From: Thysanoteuthis rhombus
Taxonomy: Eukaryota > Mollusca > Cephalopoda > Oegopsida > Thysanoteuthidae
DNA length: 64,000 bases
Assembly: GCA_963457665.1 (NCBI GenBank)
Contig: OY735206.1
Span: forward strand, 61,046,205 to 61,110,204
Direction of reading: 5' to 3'
Part shown: in pieces, positions 41,935 through 55,800 of the stretch
Position numbering within the stretch: position 1 is the stretch's first letter
How the letters are laid out: the number at the start of each line of letters is the position of its first letter
The notes under the pieces: model-generated
The model's input: only the letters and a program-made list of their open reading frames with translations
Database searches by the model: none
What the model was told of the DNA's origin: nothing
Made by a program: the position numbers and the translations under genes

Positions 41935-44900
41935 ATTATGCCCGTCATTATTTCTTCTCTCATTTCATTTTGCTTGCTTTCTTTATCTTAGCACCAGACC
42001 CACTTTCTTTACATACTTGTGTGTGATTTATCTCAATTAGACATCAAGTAGACTTGTAGTTTTGTCAAATTCCTACAAAAAGGGGAAAAAAGTACTATAA
42101 CATTGTCCAGAATTGATTTTTCATGTTCATTGAAGTGGGTATATGGTTAGCTATGTTTTTGGAACAGCAGATAAGATGAATGCACATGTCACTTCTGGAC
42201 CGTAGAGGTAAGGAGATTACAAATGACTGCCAAGATGGATGTGGGAATTATGCAACATTAGGGAATAGCTTGAAATTGACGAATCAATGAAAGATCTGGG
42301 AAAAAAATTTGAAAAATCAATCACTTAACAGACAAAGGTTTCCAAAACTGGGAAAAGTATAGAAGAAATTCTACTCAAGTAAAAATCTCCAATCTTTTGA
42401 AGTTGCCTCATATGAGGCATTTTCAATTGTACAGGCAATCCCTTAACGGCCATCTTTTTCATCCTATTTAGATGATTCAAATGACAACCTGTATTTCAAC
42501 CCATATCCGCAAATTTTGCATCTGTTCTCTAGCCTTTTCTATTCGTTTTTAAAGTAAAAATACATGAGTCAACTTGATATTCTACATCTTTCTTTCCTCT
42601 TAATTCAAGTTACTTTTCATCACAACAAGTCAGAATGTCATTCTACTGACATTAGTAAACAATGTACATTGGAAATGAAAAATAAGCTCAAGTTGAGACT
42701 CAAACTTGCATCCTTTTACTTTAGGAAGCCATTCTATGTGTAATAACAGCTCTTCCATGGTAAAAAGATCAAATATAACAACATAAAACACTAATTGTTG
42801 TAAAATGATGGTATGAATAGTCCTGATGAAACAAATGAAATTTCACGCCATCTTATATTTTGTCAGCGATGGTTCCGCAGGGGATCCACGTTGTGAGTTT
42901 TGATGACCAGAGGTTGCCTATCATTTTCACAACATAGCCAGCCCATTGCCATTAAAGTTTTCTAATGAATTCTGTGATATCTCTGATGCCTGGTTTTCCT
43001 CTGGTATATTGTGCTGCCTTATGATCTCTCCATGTTATATTAAACATGATCCTCCCATGTACCTGTTGCATGGTTCTCAGTTTGAGGGTATATCTTTTCA
43101 GTTGTTTCAGCTCCATAGGTGACTATTGGGAGGATGCATTGATTGTAGACACTTCTTTTTAGGACTAGTGGGATTTTCTTGTTCTTGAAGGTTAAGCTTG
43201 CTCTACTGAAAGCTTGCAATCCTAGTCTGATAATACTGATTGACAATGCTTCATCTGATCAAGATTCAAGTTATCATGATGAAAACAAACAAAATGAAGA
43301 ACTGTAGTTTTTTTTAAAAAGATTCAGCTCTCCAATTTTGAATATGTGTACATAATACAATCGTGAAACATGGCATTTTTACTTATCTCAAATGACTCAA
43401 ACTCTAAAAAAAAGATTAATTCATATTTTGAAGTATCTCTGGTTACTCTAAAGTGTCTGTTCCTATGAGTAAGCTTTCATTCCTGTGGTAAAAAAATTGA
43501 CATAATTCCAAATTCTCATAAATAACTCTTTTTGCATGAACCAAAATTAGCAATTTTTTTAATTTTTCAAATGTTGAAGCTGAAGATGGCCTAGAAGTAA
43601 TAAAGATAATCAACTGAGTTTCTCAGTGATGAATAAAAAGAATTCTACTTACTTGTCTTGGGAATTCATATTTTTCCTGATCACATACAATGAACACCTG
43701 TAAAGATATTTATGTAAGTCGTTAAAAAGTGAGAAGAAAGAATGAATTGTAATTATAGATGATATCCATGATGGAGCAAATAAAAATATTGTAAATATTT
43801 TCACAAGAACAAACAGGTGTCTTGCAGGAAGAGCTGATTAAAATCATGTATAACTACTTTTAACATAGATGTGAGTGAGTAAAAGTGTTAGACTTCTTTG
43901 GTAGATTTCTGGACAGGAAATTTTTTCAATAATTTTGAATGAATAACATATTAAAAAAGTGATTCAAAATTTATATTCTAAAACATTGATATCATAACAA
44001 AACAGTTTTGAATGAAAGATAAGTGGAGAACTAGCTGCTTATATAATTTAGATGAACTGGTTTTCCTCCTTATTTTCAGTCAAATTAGAGTTGGAGTGAG
44101 ATTTAATACACCATTAGCAATTTTTGCAAAAAACATCTCATGGAGAATAAATGTATTGGAGAAAAAATCTTGCAATCAATAAAAAAATTCCTGGATTCGC
44201 CCCAAAACTCAACTAATTCTTCCTTACAAGCTGGCACATCCTCCCACAGAATTCCATTGAGATGCGTTGAAAACTTTCACAGATACCGTGTTGATTGAGG
44301 GGGGAATACAGAAATGTATTAAGTATTGAAGTGGAAAATATTTCAATTAAAAACAAAAACCTGGATCAACCCCAAAATTTTATCACTTCTTCATCTTGTA
44401 ACTTACTGTTCGACAAAAAGACAGAAGCAAATATGAAAAAAAAAAGAAGAAATGTAGATATCTATGTTTTCTTTTCATAAATTTCTGTATTTGATCCTGT
44501 CTGCCATGTGATATCACCTAAAATTCTCAATTTACTTCCATGGAAAGGTGATCCTAATCATAAGAAAAAAGTTATACTCTGCATCTATATGATAATTTGC
44601 TCATTTACTATAAAAGAACAAAATCACATTGTGAAATAACAATACTATCTTTTTTCAAATTATGCTCAACAATCAGGATAGCCATTTCATAGCCATTTAA
44701 AGTAGATTTTAGCCATTTTATAGCCCACCTAAAGGCTGACTGAATTGACCATCATAAGATTGAATATGACCTCAAATTCTTTTGCCATACTTCTGAATTC
44801 AGAATGAAGACAATGCAGTTCTGAAATCATCTATTTCCTTTATATTACTTATCAAAAAATTTCCTCAATGGTTCATAAATTGTTTGTTTTTTGGTTATTC

Positions 44901-46476
44901 TGTATAAAATTGCATTTAGTTTGGAACCAAATTTGATAATGATGCATTTACCTCTGGGTTCAATCATTTTTTGGTGAAATGCAATTGGATTATCTAGCTT
45001 TTAGAAGGTCCCAGTTTTTCCCTTATTTTTCTGAGGATATTTTACCAATTTAGTAATTTACTTTTCATTATTAGGTTTACTCATTTTTATTGCTGCTTTT
45101 TAGGTGAAACATTTCCATTATTATTTTATTACAAGCTTTACTTCTTGTAATTCCCACTTTTTAGATGAAGTAGTTACATTATTATGAGCTGGACCCATGG
45201 AAATTTCTTGGGTATTGACAACTAAGATTATCCATTATCTTACGCCTCTGCTTTTCTCTCACCCTATGCCTGCATCTCTTCCTTACTCCTTCCAATCTTT
45301 GTTGGCTGTTCATGATTTTATCTAAATCTTATACAAACAGGGATCAGTTTCATATGCAAAATTGGTAAACTACCTCACTTTCTTTTCTTCCCTCTTATTA
45401 AACTACCTTTCTTCTCTTCCCTCCCTCCCTCCCCTCTGATTAAGCTACATAACCTTTCCCCTCCCTTTCTCTTTCTACTCCCTACTGGAATGATAAGAAA
45501 TCTGTATTTCATTAAATATATTGATTTTGTAAAGCACTTACCTGGCGTTTTAAAGGTTCACTATCTCTTGCAACTTTTCCGAGGACATTTGAGTCAACAT
45601 CCAAATCTCTCCAGCATAGCACCTAGAAGAAAAAAAAATAAGAATAGAAACATTTACAACTCATTCTAAGAGTTTTTCAGACAATTGAACTTGTTGCTTG
45701 TGGTGTTAACACAATGTTTCAGACAATCCATTCTACCACCAAATTCAAGCGTACTATCCCAGTGTTTTGTTGGTTGACAGAAAACTTTTCTCCAATTAAG
45801 TCCAATTGTCTGAAAACTCCAAATGTTAATGACCCTTAAAACTTTTGACAGTATATTTATAACTCATACATAAAGTTTTTGTAACAAGACATGTATGTAA
45901 ATCTTGTTTATTACATGTCACTCCAATATTAAGCAAGTTTGACCATTCCTGAATACTCAAAGCCATGTGATTAGCAACCAGTATAATTTTCATTCAGACA
46001 GGTAATCTTACTGAAAATAAGATGTGCCCTTTGAACATGTCCCCATGACCTTCATTCAAAAAACGTGGAAGCCATTTGCCAAGCTGAATCTATAAGAATA
46101 ATCTGTAAACATATTACTGGAAATAAAACTGCTCGATAGGGTTACTAAGATATACAATTTGCTTGATGTATTATTTCTAAATTTCAGAGATTCCCAATGA
46201 AAAATAAAGAGTGGCATGATGATAATATTAATTTATTAAACTGAAATGTGAGTATTTCTTCTCAAGCATAATGTTTTGAGCTAAAATAAGATTAAAAATA
46301 TAAATCAAATAATACATCTTGGAGTACTGCTTCCTTACTTATTTACATTCTTAGAAGCTTTTTTCTATCATCAAAAATTCAATTAGATGAAAATTATAGG
46401 CTAGTTTTATGTGCTACAGATTAGGTCCCAATGAAATTCCACAGCTGTGAACAATCAAGATATTACTCTCATATAT

Positions 46477-46559
<83 letters not shown>

Positions 46560-46779
46560 CCTCCAACTTAAGAATAGAGCACTCTGATGGATGGGGAATT
46601 ATGCATATGTAAATATATTGCTTAAATTCAACCTTACTGACCGTCCAGCCTCTGGTCTGAAGCAAAGGTTTTGATCCTACCTCGTGGTACTGGATGGGAT
46701 AATGGATAGTCTATAGCCACACTGAGGAGTTGTAATACAACGAAACAGCTGTATGTGGATGACACAATAATTTAATTAT

Positions 46780-46827
<48 letters not shown>

Positions 46828-49800
46828 TATATAATTTTTTCTGAAATAGGTTCATCATGTATGGAATGTATCTATGTTAATGTAGTCAACTTGCGAAGGA
46901 AAATGAAACTAATATGTTTGTTATTGGAAACTTAACCAAAATTATCACCATAAATTTTTTCAGTCTATTAATGAGTCCGTTCATCTGCTTATGTCAAATG
47001 TTACCACACGAATGGTGCTAGGAGGGCTGAAAATTTAAACATTTACTCCTTATTATGTCAGGAAAAAAAAATTCTGTTTCTTTTTAACCCCTCCCATAGA
47101 TTCTTAATGTGTGTGTGTGTGTAGGGGGGTTAATTTGCAATGTAAGTTTATGCTAAGGTTATCCCCTAGTTTGTGTCTGGCAGTACTCTTGCTTTTTCTT
47201 TTTTTAAAAATTTCAGTCAATTTTTAATTATCAATGTCCAACAAAAGGTGAGAGAAGAAATTAATTCATTTATCACCACTTTTTCCATTTTTTTTAAATG
47301 ATCACTCCCAACGCAGCATGCAGCCAAAAGATAGTCATGTGACAGTTTCTGAGTTCACCAGACCCGTTGTTTATTATTATTGAACACTTTTGTTATCTAT
47401 CTATATTCTTATAGTCCACTACTACTATAACTTCATGTTTAGGTTTCAGATTTATGAGAGAGAAGTAATGATTGAAAGCACTATCATAGTGAAGGTCAAG
47501 TCCCATTGCCTCTCACTTGAGCATTGCAATGGTGATTGGGTAGTTAAAGAGAAAAGATGAAAAATGAAGAGTATTCAAATGTTATTGCTGTGAGGTAATA
47601 TGCATTAGACTCTGTGAGCAGCAATTGACTTCTTGCCTCCTTAACCCAGTGAAACATCAAAAGAGGAAAAGCAATAAAACAAGATCATTTTAAAACAAAT
47701 AAATCAACATGTTTTTATTGGTATGTGAAGCTGCTAGAGAATAAGTGAATTCTATATACGAACAAGCAGAATAATGTATAGGATTCTTGTATTAGAAACT
47801 GTTAACCAAATCTGTCAGCAGAGGTTTCTTCAGTTTTTAAATAGGTCTGACTGGCTGGTTATGTACGTATCTATAACATACACAGATGGCAACAAATGGA
47901 GTTAAAGGACTGATGATTTAATGATTTAAAAAAATTTTCTATCTGAGTCCCTCCCAAAATGTCTTTCATGGGGGTTTCAATTTACAATGTAAGGTTATAC
48001 TGAGTTGGTCCCTTAGTTTGTGCCCAGCAGCATCCATGTTGGTTATAAAAAAAATTTAGACTCTCTTAGTGATGACCATGTATGCATGATGTATATGTAC
48101 TGGCAATACCAGTAGAGCTAAAGGGCTGGAAATTTGAGCATTCATTCCTTCTTGTGTCAAAAAAAGAAAAAAAAAAAAAAGAAAAGATTTTTTCAAAATC
48201 ACCTCCCTGAAAAATAAAGTCTTCTAGTGGAGGGATTCAATTTACAATGTAAGATTATTGTAAAATAGTTCCTTGTTAGTGCCTGGCTACATTCCTGCTT
48301 GTTTTTAAAAAAAAAGAAATCAGACTTTCTAGTTATCCGAGATGCAAGAAGTAATTTATTCATTGATCAACCACTTTTTCAACTGATTGCCCCCAACACA
48401 GCATGTTGCCATAATACTTTGGTTACGTGAATCTTCCTATTGAGTAACTAACCACACTGGTTTTTTGTATCTTTTGTAAATCATCTCTTGCATTATCCTA
48501 GATTGCATTGTGCTCGTGGGCTATGGGGATATACATAAATGAGGAAAAAAAATCAATGTACTACAGACTTTTGCTGCTACCCTTAGTGAGCAGTGTTAGA
48601 TTGCTGTATACATACCTAATAGGACCAATTTGAAATAGATGTTGGAGACTTGGTGTAATTTTCTTTCATGTTTAAATTCCCATAACTGTTGCACAGAATC
48701 TCTGAGTTGTGGTAGAATGTAGTACAGAATTTGCGAGCCGGTGTTTAAACCAAAAGCAAGGGACTACATCAAACTAGATGTTTTGGTAATTCATTCTTTT
48801 TTTTTTCCCTGGTCAAATTCCCCAAACCTTAGGGCTGCAATTCGTATGTAATGTGTCATTATTTCAGTTTGCCTTTCCTTCATAATATATGAGTACACAG
48901 GTCTTGTTACTCACAAGAAACTATTGTATATGATGTCTCTTTTTATCTGAGTGATCAATTAAAAATTTGGAAAAGGGCAGGTTGATGAATAAGATTCTTC
49001 ACTCGCATCTTGTAGGGCTGTGATCAATAAAAAAAAGGTTTGAAGTTTTGAAAAACGTGTACACTGGACACAAACTAATTTGGCATAAACCTACATTATA
49101 TTTTGACCCCTACCGAACAAACAAAAACAAAAACGTTTTTATTGATACAAGTAAATGTTTCAAGTTTCAGCCCTCTAGCTCCATTGATGCAGCCTGTACA
49201 CATGATACATAGCCAGCCAGACCAACTTAAAAAGTGAAAAAACCTATGTTGATTTTGACAGTTTCTTATTAGTGGCAACTCTCATTAGAATATATATTAA
49301 TAAGAGGGAATATGCTTATGGGTTTTATGCAGGCAACTCATTATTAGAAGAGTGAATGTTATCAAATATTGAAACATGGCCAGAGAACTAGGTACTTATT
49401 ATCAATCACTGCTTAAAAGAGGAAGAAAACCTATAATTCTCTTATGATGACTTGAGCCATGAAATCAATTGAACCAAACTAAGATATGATATATGATGTG
49501 ATATAATATCACTTTCATGAAATATGGTCAAGATATACATGACAGATTTTACTTGAGCCCTGCCAGTGGTCAGACGATTTGACTGTAAGGAGAATTCCTC
49601 ATCCCATGTTCAACCTCTTATTTTCTCTAATCAAAATTCTAACTGAATCAAGAACTCAAAAACCAAGATGTTTTTAGTTGCATTTCAGTGGTCCTATCAC
49701 TAAGACATTCACCAGCCTACAAAGGAGATGTTATGAACTGCTTTGAAAAATGTAAAGTAATAATTCAACTCATCATTATCATCAGTCTTTCAACATATGT

Positions 49801-52800
49801 CGTTGGACAGAGACCTTCCATAGGATTCACCACACTTCTCTATCGTAGGCGTCGGGGAGCCAGTACTTTCTGAATTTGTCTAGCTCATCTGTCCCTCTAA
49901 TACTCTGCCGGCCTTGGTTGCGTATGTGACCTCTGGGGATCTATGTCATGAGTCGCAATGTCCATCGGTTGTCTGCCATTCTTGCAACATGGCTAGCCCA
50001 CTGCCATTTGAGCTTTTTAATGGATTCTATGATGTCCCTGACTCCTGTCTTTTCCTGCATGTACTGTGCTGTCTTGTGGTCTCTCCATGTTAGGCCCAGC
50101 ATAATTATTTCATTAGCACGTTGCATGGTTCTCAATAATCAAAAAAAGTATTATATTGATGTTTCATTGCTAATTTATTATGATAAATACCAGGACTATG
50201 GTAACAAAATAAGTTTCAAGAAACACTCACACTAACTTCAGACAGAATATTGTAGAAGTTAATTCATAGCTTAATTATCTTGAATTTAGCAAACAAGTGG
50301 ATATGGAAAAATGTTGCAATTATGAGGATTGTTTTAGACTAATATATTATAAACTGTATCCTTGGATTATTTAGTGCAAATTAGTTTTTATGTGTTTCTT
50401 ATTTAAGATTGATTTATTCAATCAGATCTTAGCGATTAGATGTGATCTTCATTTCATGAAGAATGGAAAAATATCTTTAATTGTGTTGGATTTTTGCAAA
50501 ATTTTCCATCTGTATATTCTTTTTAGTTTAGTGAAATAATTTCCTTTCAATTAAATCAAACTTGTATTGAAATAGTTATAAAGTAACAGTGGAAGAGATT
50601 TTCCATTGTATATCTTGAAGAAATAAAGATGAGAGAAATGAGCAGGTTCAAGAGAAATCTCATCTGACTTAATTTCCAGCCATTCAGAAGCAAGCAAAAA
50701 AAAGAAAGAAAAAGTGATTTTTCTCATTGGCTGCCAGTCTCTTCTCCACGGGTACTCTTCATTTTGTCAGTCATGCTACATAGCACCACCCCACCCTCCT
50801 TGTCTGTTATTGAACTTCTCATATTTGTTTAGTTTTATGCATACAATATCTAGCTTAAAAAAAAAAAAATTGTATATATAATATTTCTTATCATGCTTTG
50901 TTAACTTACCTTTGCTCAACATTATTCAACTATTGCCCATATTTTGAGAAGAGTTTAGTATTTATGAAAAGCTTTTTCAGATGAACTATTTCTTGATAAT
51001 ATTGTTGTTCCCACAATGTTTCAGCTATTTTTAACCATATTTAAAACAGGTGCACCTTGATTAGCATAGTTGATTTTCCATACAGTTCAAAATCGCACTG
51101 TTCAAGGTTTTAATCTTCAGCTCATGCTTGATTGCAATAATTTGTACAGCAATGCCTAAACCATATTATACCAAAACCTGAGCTAATCAAAAATGTACTA
51201 TGCTAAGTAGACAGAAATCACAATGAATTTTCCACTTCACCTTCCTATTGTTATTTTCATCTACATTCTGTTGGATCACTTCACATCCACAATACAATAC
51301 TTTTAAGCTATGTAAATAACTATTTATAGCTTTTTACTGTTCAACTGATTTGCTTATATGCATTACATGTTAAGCCATCTTGATGCCTACTTTATTCTTT
51401 TAAAACTTGTCATTTGATTTAGTTGGCATAGATGTAAGACACAAACAATCTTGATACTTGCTTTGTATATGGCCAGCTTCTCTCTCTCAATCTGGTCTGC
51501 TTAAACACTTTTCCTGTCTGTCGAGCTAATTCAATACCTATTCGTCTGGCTTCTCTAATTCATTTTAGTCTACCTGTAGTGATAGTTATCATTCTTTAAA
51601 AGATAGGAGAAGTAGTTTTTAGATACACATATTGAAACAGCATAATAATAAAAATAATAATGTGATGGGAGAACACCATTAATATTTTCTATCCAATCAG
51701 AAACATTGTTGAAGACCATTATCGATGTTTTGCAACTATTCATCAATTTTTGTTGCTTTTTACTGCAATTAAACTCAAGCTGGATTACCTTCAGCAATGA
51801 ATAAACAAATCAACTGAGTGGGTCGGAATGAAGAATGAGTTCCAGGTGAAAATCAAATTCATTATCTTCTATGCTGGAAGATGACTGGCTTAATGTTTAA
51901 GGACCAGTCCAAATCAGACTCTTGAACACACTCCCTTTGGTACAGAGGTGATCGGGATAGTGATTGAGTTCAAGTGTCTTATTTGAACATGTGTGTGTGT
52001 TAATTCATTTGATAAAAAGCAACAATAATTAAGATGAAGGTAAATAGTACCAAAAAATTAATGATTTACAATGCTTCATCTAATAAAATCAATAAAATCA
52101 AGTAGATATGCAGTTGAACAACTGCATACACCAAGCATCACTCAGCCAGTTTATGAAATATTTTCTGACATATCCCCTCAATAGAGCATTTGATACAATA
52201 TCCTTGTTGATTGCATTGAAGCTAGGACCATTCAGTTCGTCTTTTGACAAGTAGTTCATGGGGAAGCATACAACTTACTCGTACCAAAACTTAATATTTG
52301 TTTGGTACTAAAACTTGAATAGTGTTCATATATATTTTCTTCATCTGTCAACCAAAACTATCGTCAGAACTGTCAACATAGGTTTCTTCAGTTTTTAGAT
52401 ACGGCTGGCTATCTATGTGCTTCTGTATGATGCATGTGGACTACCCAAAGGAGATGAAGGGCTTAAAATATGAACATTTACTGCTGACAATATATATAAA
52501 AAAAAATAATATTGTGTCATCCACAGACAGCTGTTTTGATGTATTACATCTCTTCAGTATGGCTATAGACTTTCCATTATCCCATCCAGTACCACAAGGC
52601 AGAATTGAAACCTTCACTTCAGACCCTTAGGCTGATATCCTACCTCTGGACTATGGAACTGGACAGGCAGTAAGGCTGAATTTAAGCGATATATTTAAAT
52701 TACACAGAAATCCCTCATATAACAGAGTGCTCAATTCCTATAGAAGAGCATTGCATAAGCTTACAGTGGATGAGTTACCTCACTTAAAATATACATTTAT

Positions 52801-55800
52801 TGTGTATTAGTGTGGCAGGGGGGGGGGTCAGTTTGTAATGCAAGTTTTTGTTTAATAGATCCCTTACTGTTTTAGAAATCACTTGTCTAACAGAAAGTGA
52901 GAGAAAAAACTTATTCATTGGTCATCAATTTTTTAATTGATCATGTCCATTTGACATTGAGACAATCAGAGTTTTGCAGCAGTAGCAGAAGCAGCACTGA
53001 GGGTTAAGAAATGTCCTTTGTGAAGTCAGGGACTAACTATCAAAGAGGAGTCAAGGACATCCTTACTGCTGACCGAGCTCAGATGTGCTCGAAATAGCAG
53101 TGTTGTCATGACCTTTGCAAAGTAAAGAGCAAAAGAAAAACCAAGGCCTATTGGTGTCTTTTGATGGTAGTGAATTCTAAAAGTTCAGACCCAAAGACCA
53201 ATCTAGCTCAGAAACTGTTCCAAATCATCTGTCAAAATACAAGGATGAATGTCCCTAAAATCTTTTTTTTACCTGTCCAGCAATATCTTGATTAGTGCAG
53301 GTTTTGATAAAGTATCATTATGGTATTGTAGTACAAAAGAAAAAAAATGAAACCAAGTAAATGCTGAAAAAACACTTTAAATTATGATAAAATCTTGAAC
53401 AGTGCAGCTTTGAACGGGCAAATTTTTGAAAAATTAACTGCACTATTCAAGGTGTTGTATGCCACCATTGTTTGAGCAAACCCCTACCACAGTCCGTCAG
53501 AATCCAAGCAAGGATAACCCATAAACCAACTCAGCATAGCACTATAATAGTAGAGATATGCACATGTGTACGTTTTTAATTTTGTTTAATTAATTTAACA
53601 AATGGGTTTTCAGTTGCTTTATTGTCAAACTCAAAAATTGAAGTAGACTTTATTTTTCTACCATAACAAGAATGACAACAATGCAAACCAGACCAATATG
53701 TAAAATTCTCATCCCCCAAGCAGGATTTGAACACAACCAACTGATTTCCGTGAGGTTGTTCCCTAACTGAGCTTGAGTCTTGAAATGGAAATTGAAAAAT
53801 GATAAAATTATACCGTATATAGAAATATAAAGGTGGGTACATCTTGTAAGGTATTAAGCCTAATTTGTACCCTCCTCTCGCAGTGTTGTACTATTAAAAA
53901 AATATTCAAATAATTTGTTTATTTGGTGAAAAAAATATTCTTTCCTTGGATATTCATCGAAAATTTGTCATATGGATATGCACAGCTTTATTTCATCTTA
54001 ATAGATACATTTATACATAATTCTTTTTTATTTTTACATTTAATACAAAAGTTGCAGAAATCATCTTCAGTCAGAATAGACGTTGGAGTGGAGTTTGACC
54101 CTGAAGCAGTCAGTCTTATATCAAATTTGTTTTTACTAAACAAAATTTTGAATGAAAAGAATAAACAATACCCTTGAAATAAACTCAAGTTTTTTTTTCA
54201 GTTGAAAATGATAAATCATGTGAATAACTGTGATATCTATCTACCGATCAATCAAGATTGCTTTTTTTTTAAGAAACAAAAAAAAAAAGATTCTTGTCTA
54301 AGTAGACGTGTGTTGAACAAGACTAAATCGGCACTACTTTGCATTTTTTGACCGACCAGTGTGAATCAAGTTTACTTACCATGTCTTGCAAGACAAACTC
54401 TAATCACTTTAATTTCATTAATATTTACAATTCTTTTCTTTATACTGTTTCGTCAATCATCAATGATTTTGGCTTTTAGCTTATCAATGCCAGAGTAAGT
54501 AGCCAAAGCTATAAAATGCAACTTTCATTGATATGTGATCAAATGCTTGGATCACATGAATAATTTGTATTGGCATATCAATTAGATTGAGGTAAATGCC
54601 AAGAACCTAAATTTCTAACATTGCCAGAAGGAAGAAGATCAAGTAGAAGCATAGCAGCCTCTAATGGGTAGAATGCGCCATTGCTTATTTCTACATCAAT
54701 AATTTCAGTATTAATTACCATTGTCAAACTCGGGGCTGACCCAAGCCTTTATGGGGCTTCAAGCAGAATTTGATTAGGGGAAATACAGGAAAAAAGGGCA
54801 AACGATCAAGTTAATAATAATAATAAAGTTTTAATTCTTAGAAGAATTAAAGGAAAGGACTTTAGGCACAAAGTTGTTTGGGCAAGATCTGCCATGGTAA
54901 ATAATGAGGTGAAGTGAAGAGTTTACAAAAAGAAATGTCTCTTGTAGGCTGCAAGATCAAGTTTTGGAATGTCCGTCAGTTTGGGTCACCCACACTACAG
55001 CCACTTAAATACTTGCATTGGAAGTCTGTGCTAATTACACAGAAAGTGCTTAGCTTTGTTTAAAGGTGTTCTTTGAGATGAAAAAAGAAAGTTTTTTAGA
55101 GAAAAAGAAGAATCACTTTGTATATGTAAAAGTGTGTATGCAAAAACTAGGTGTGTGTAGAAACTACCTCAATTAAAAGGAGAGGGCAATAATGCGAGCT
55201 TACTTTGAGGCCATCAAAACAGAGATAATTTACTGCCAAAAGCTAAAATACCATAAAGATAACAATCAGTTATCCTAGTGGTAGCTCTGTGTGACATCCA
55301 GGAAGGAAAAGAATTTACCATTCCTTTAGACTTCACCATGTGTTAAGAATCACAGATAGATTTCTACTAAGGGCAGATAACTCTGAATATCACTAATTTT
55401 TGTTCTTATAATTTAGTACTAAAAAGTGGGCATTGCAATGTAAAACACAGCTCCAATAAATATTTAGACTTATTATATAAAAGTAAACATGAAAATAATC
55501 TGGGTATTTTATCCTTTATCACTAACTTTTGATCAGGTGAATAATTGCAATTAATTTCTCTTATATTCCGTACATGTATTTACTAAGCTTAGCTTAGTCT
55601 TGCACAATGTCATAAATATAGGGGACCCAATGAGGATCAAACTCACTCTACAGTAGCAATAGTTTACTAGTCTAGGAGAGGTCAGGGACAACAAATCCAT
55701 TATGGAGATTGAAGGCAGTGATGGAAAATGATCCAAAAACCTCTATCAAAGATCTCAAACTTAAATGTATCAGTTTCATTCATTTCAAATTATTTAAAAA

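Noticed and set aside
41709..41963. Frames of 71-125 codons sharing [11 protein letters not shown] (also at 32400-32777, 46414-46665 and 52415-52630)
   Set aside because: They are translations of the family D repeat core plus (AT)n arrays. The shared peptide reflects the repeat, not a protein family.
53923..54188. Open frames on both strands of 66-88 codons around 53.6-54.2 kb
   Set aside because: AT-driven composition, no recognisable domain, and they overlap on opposite strands.
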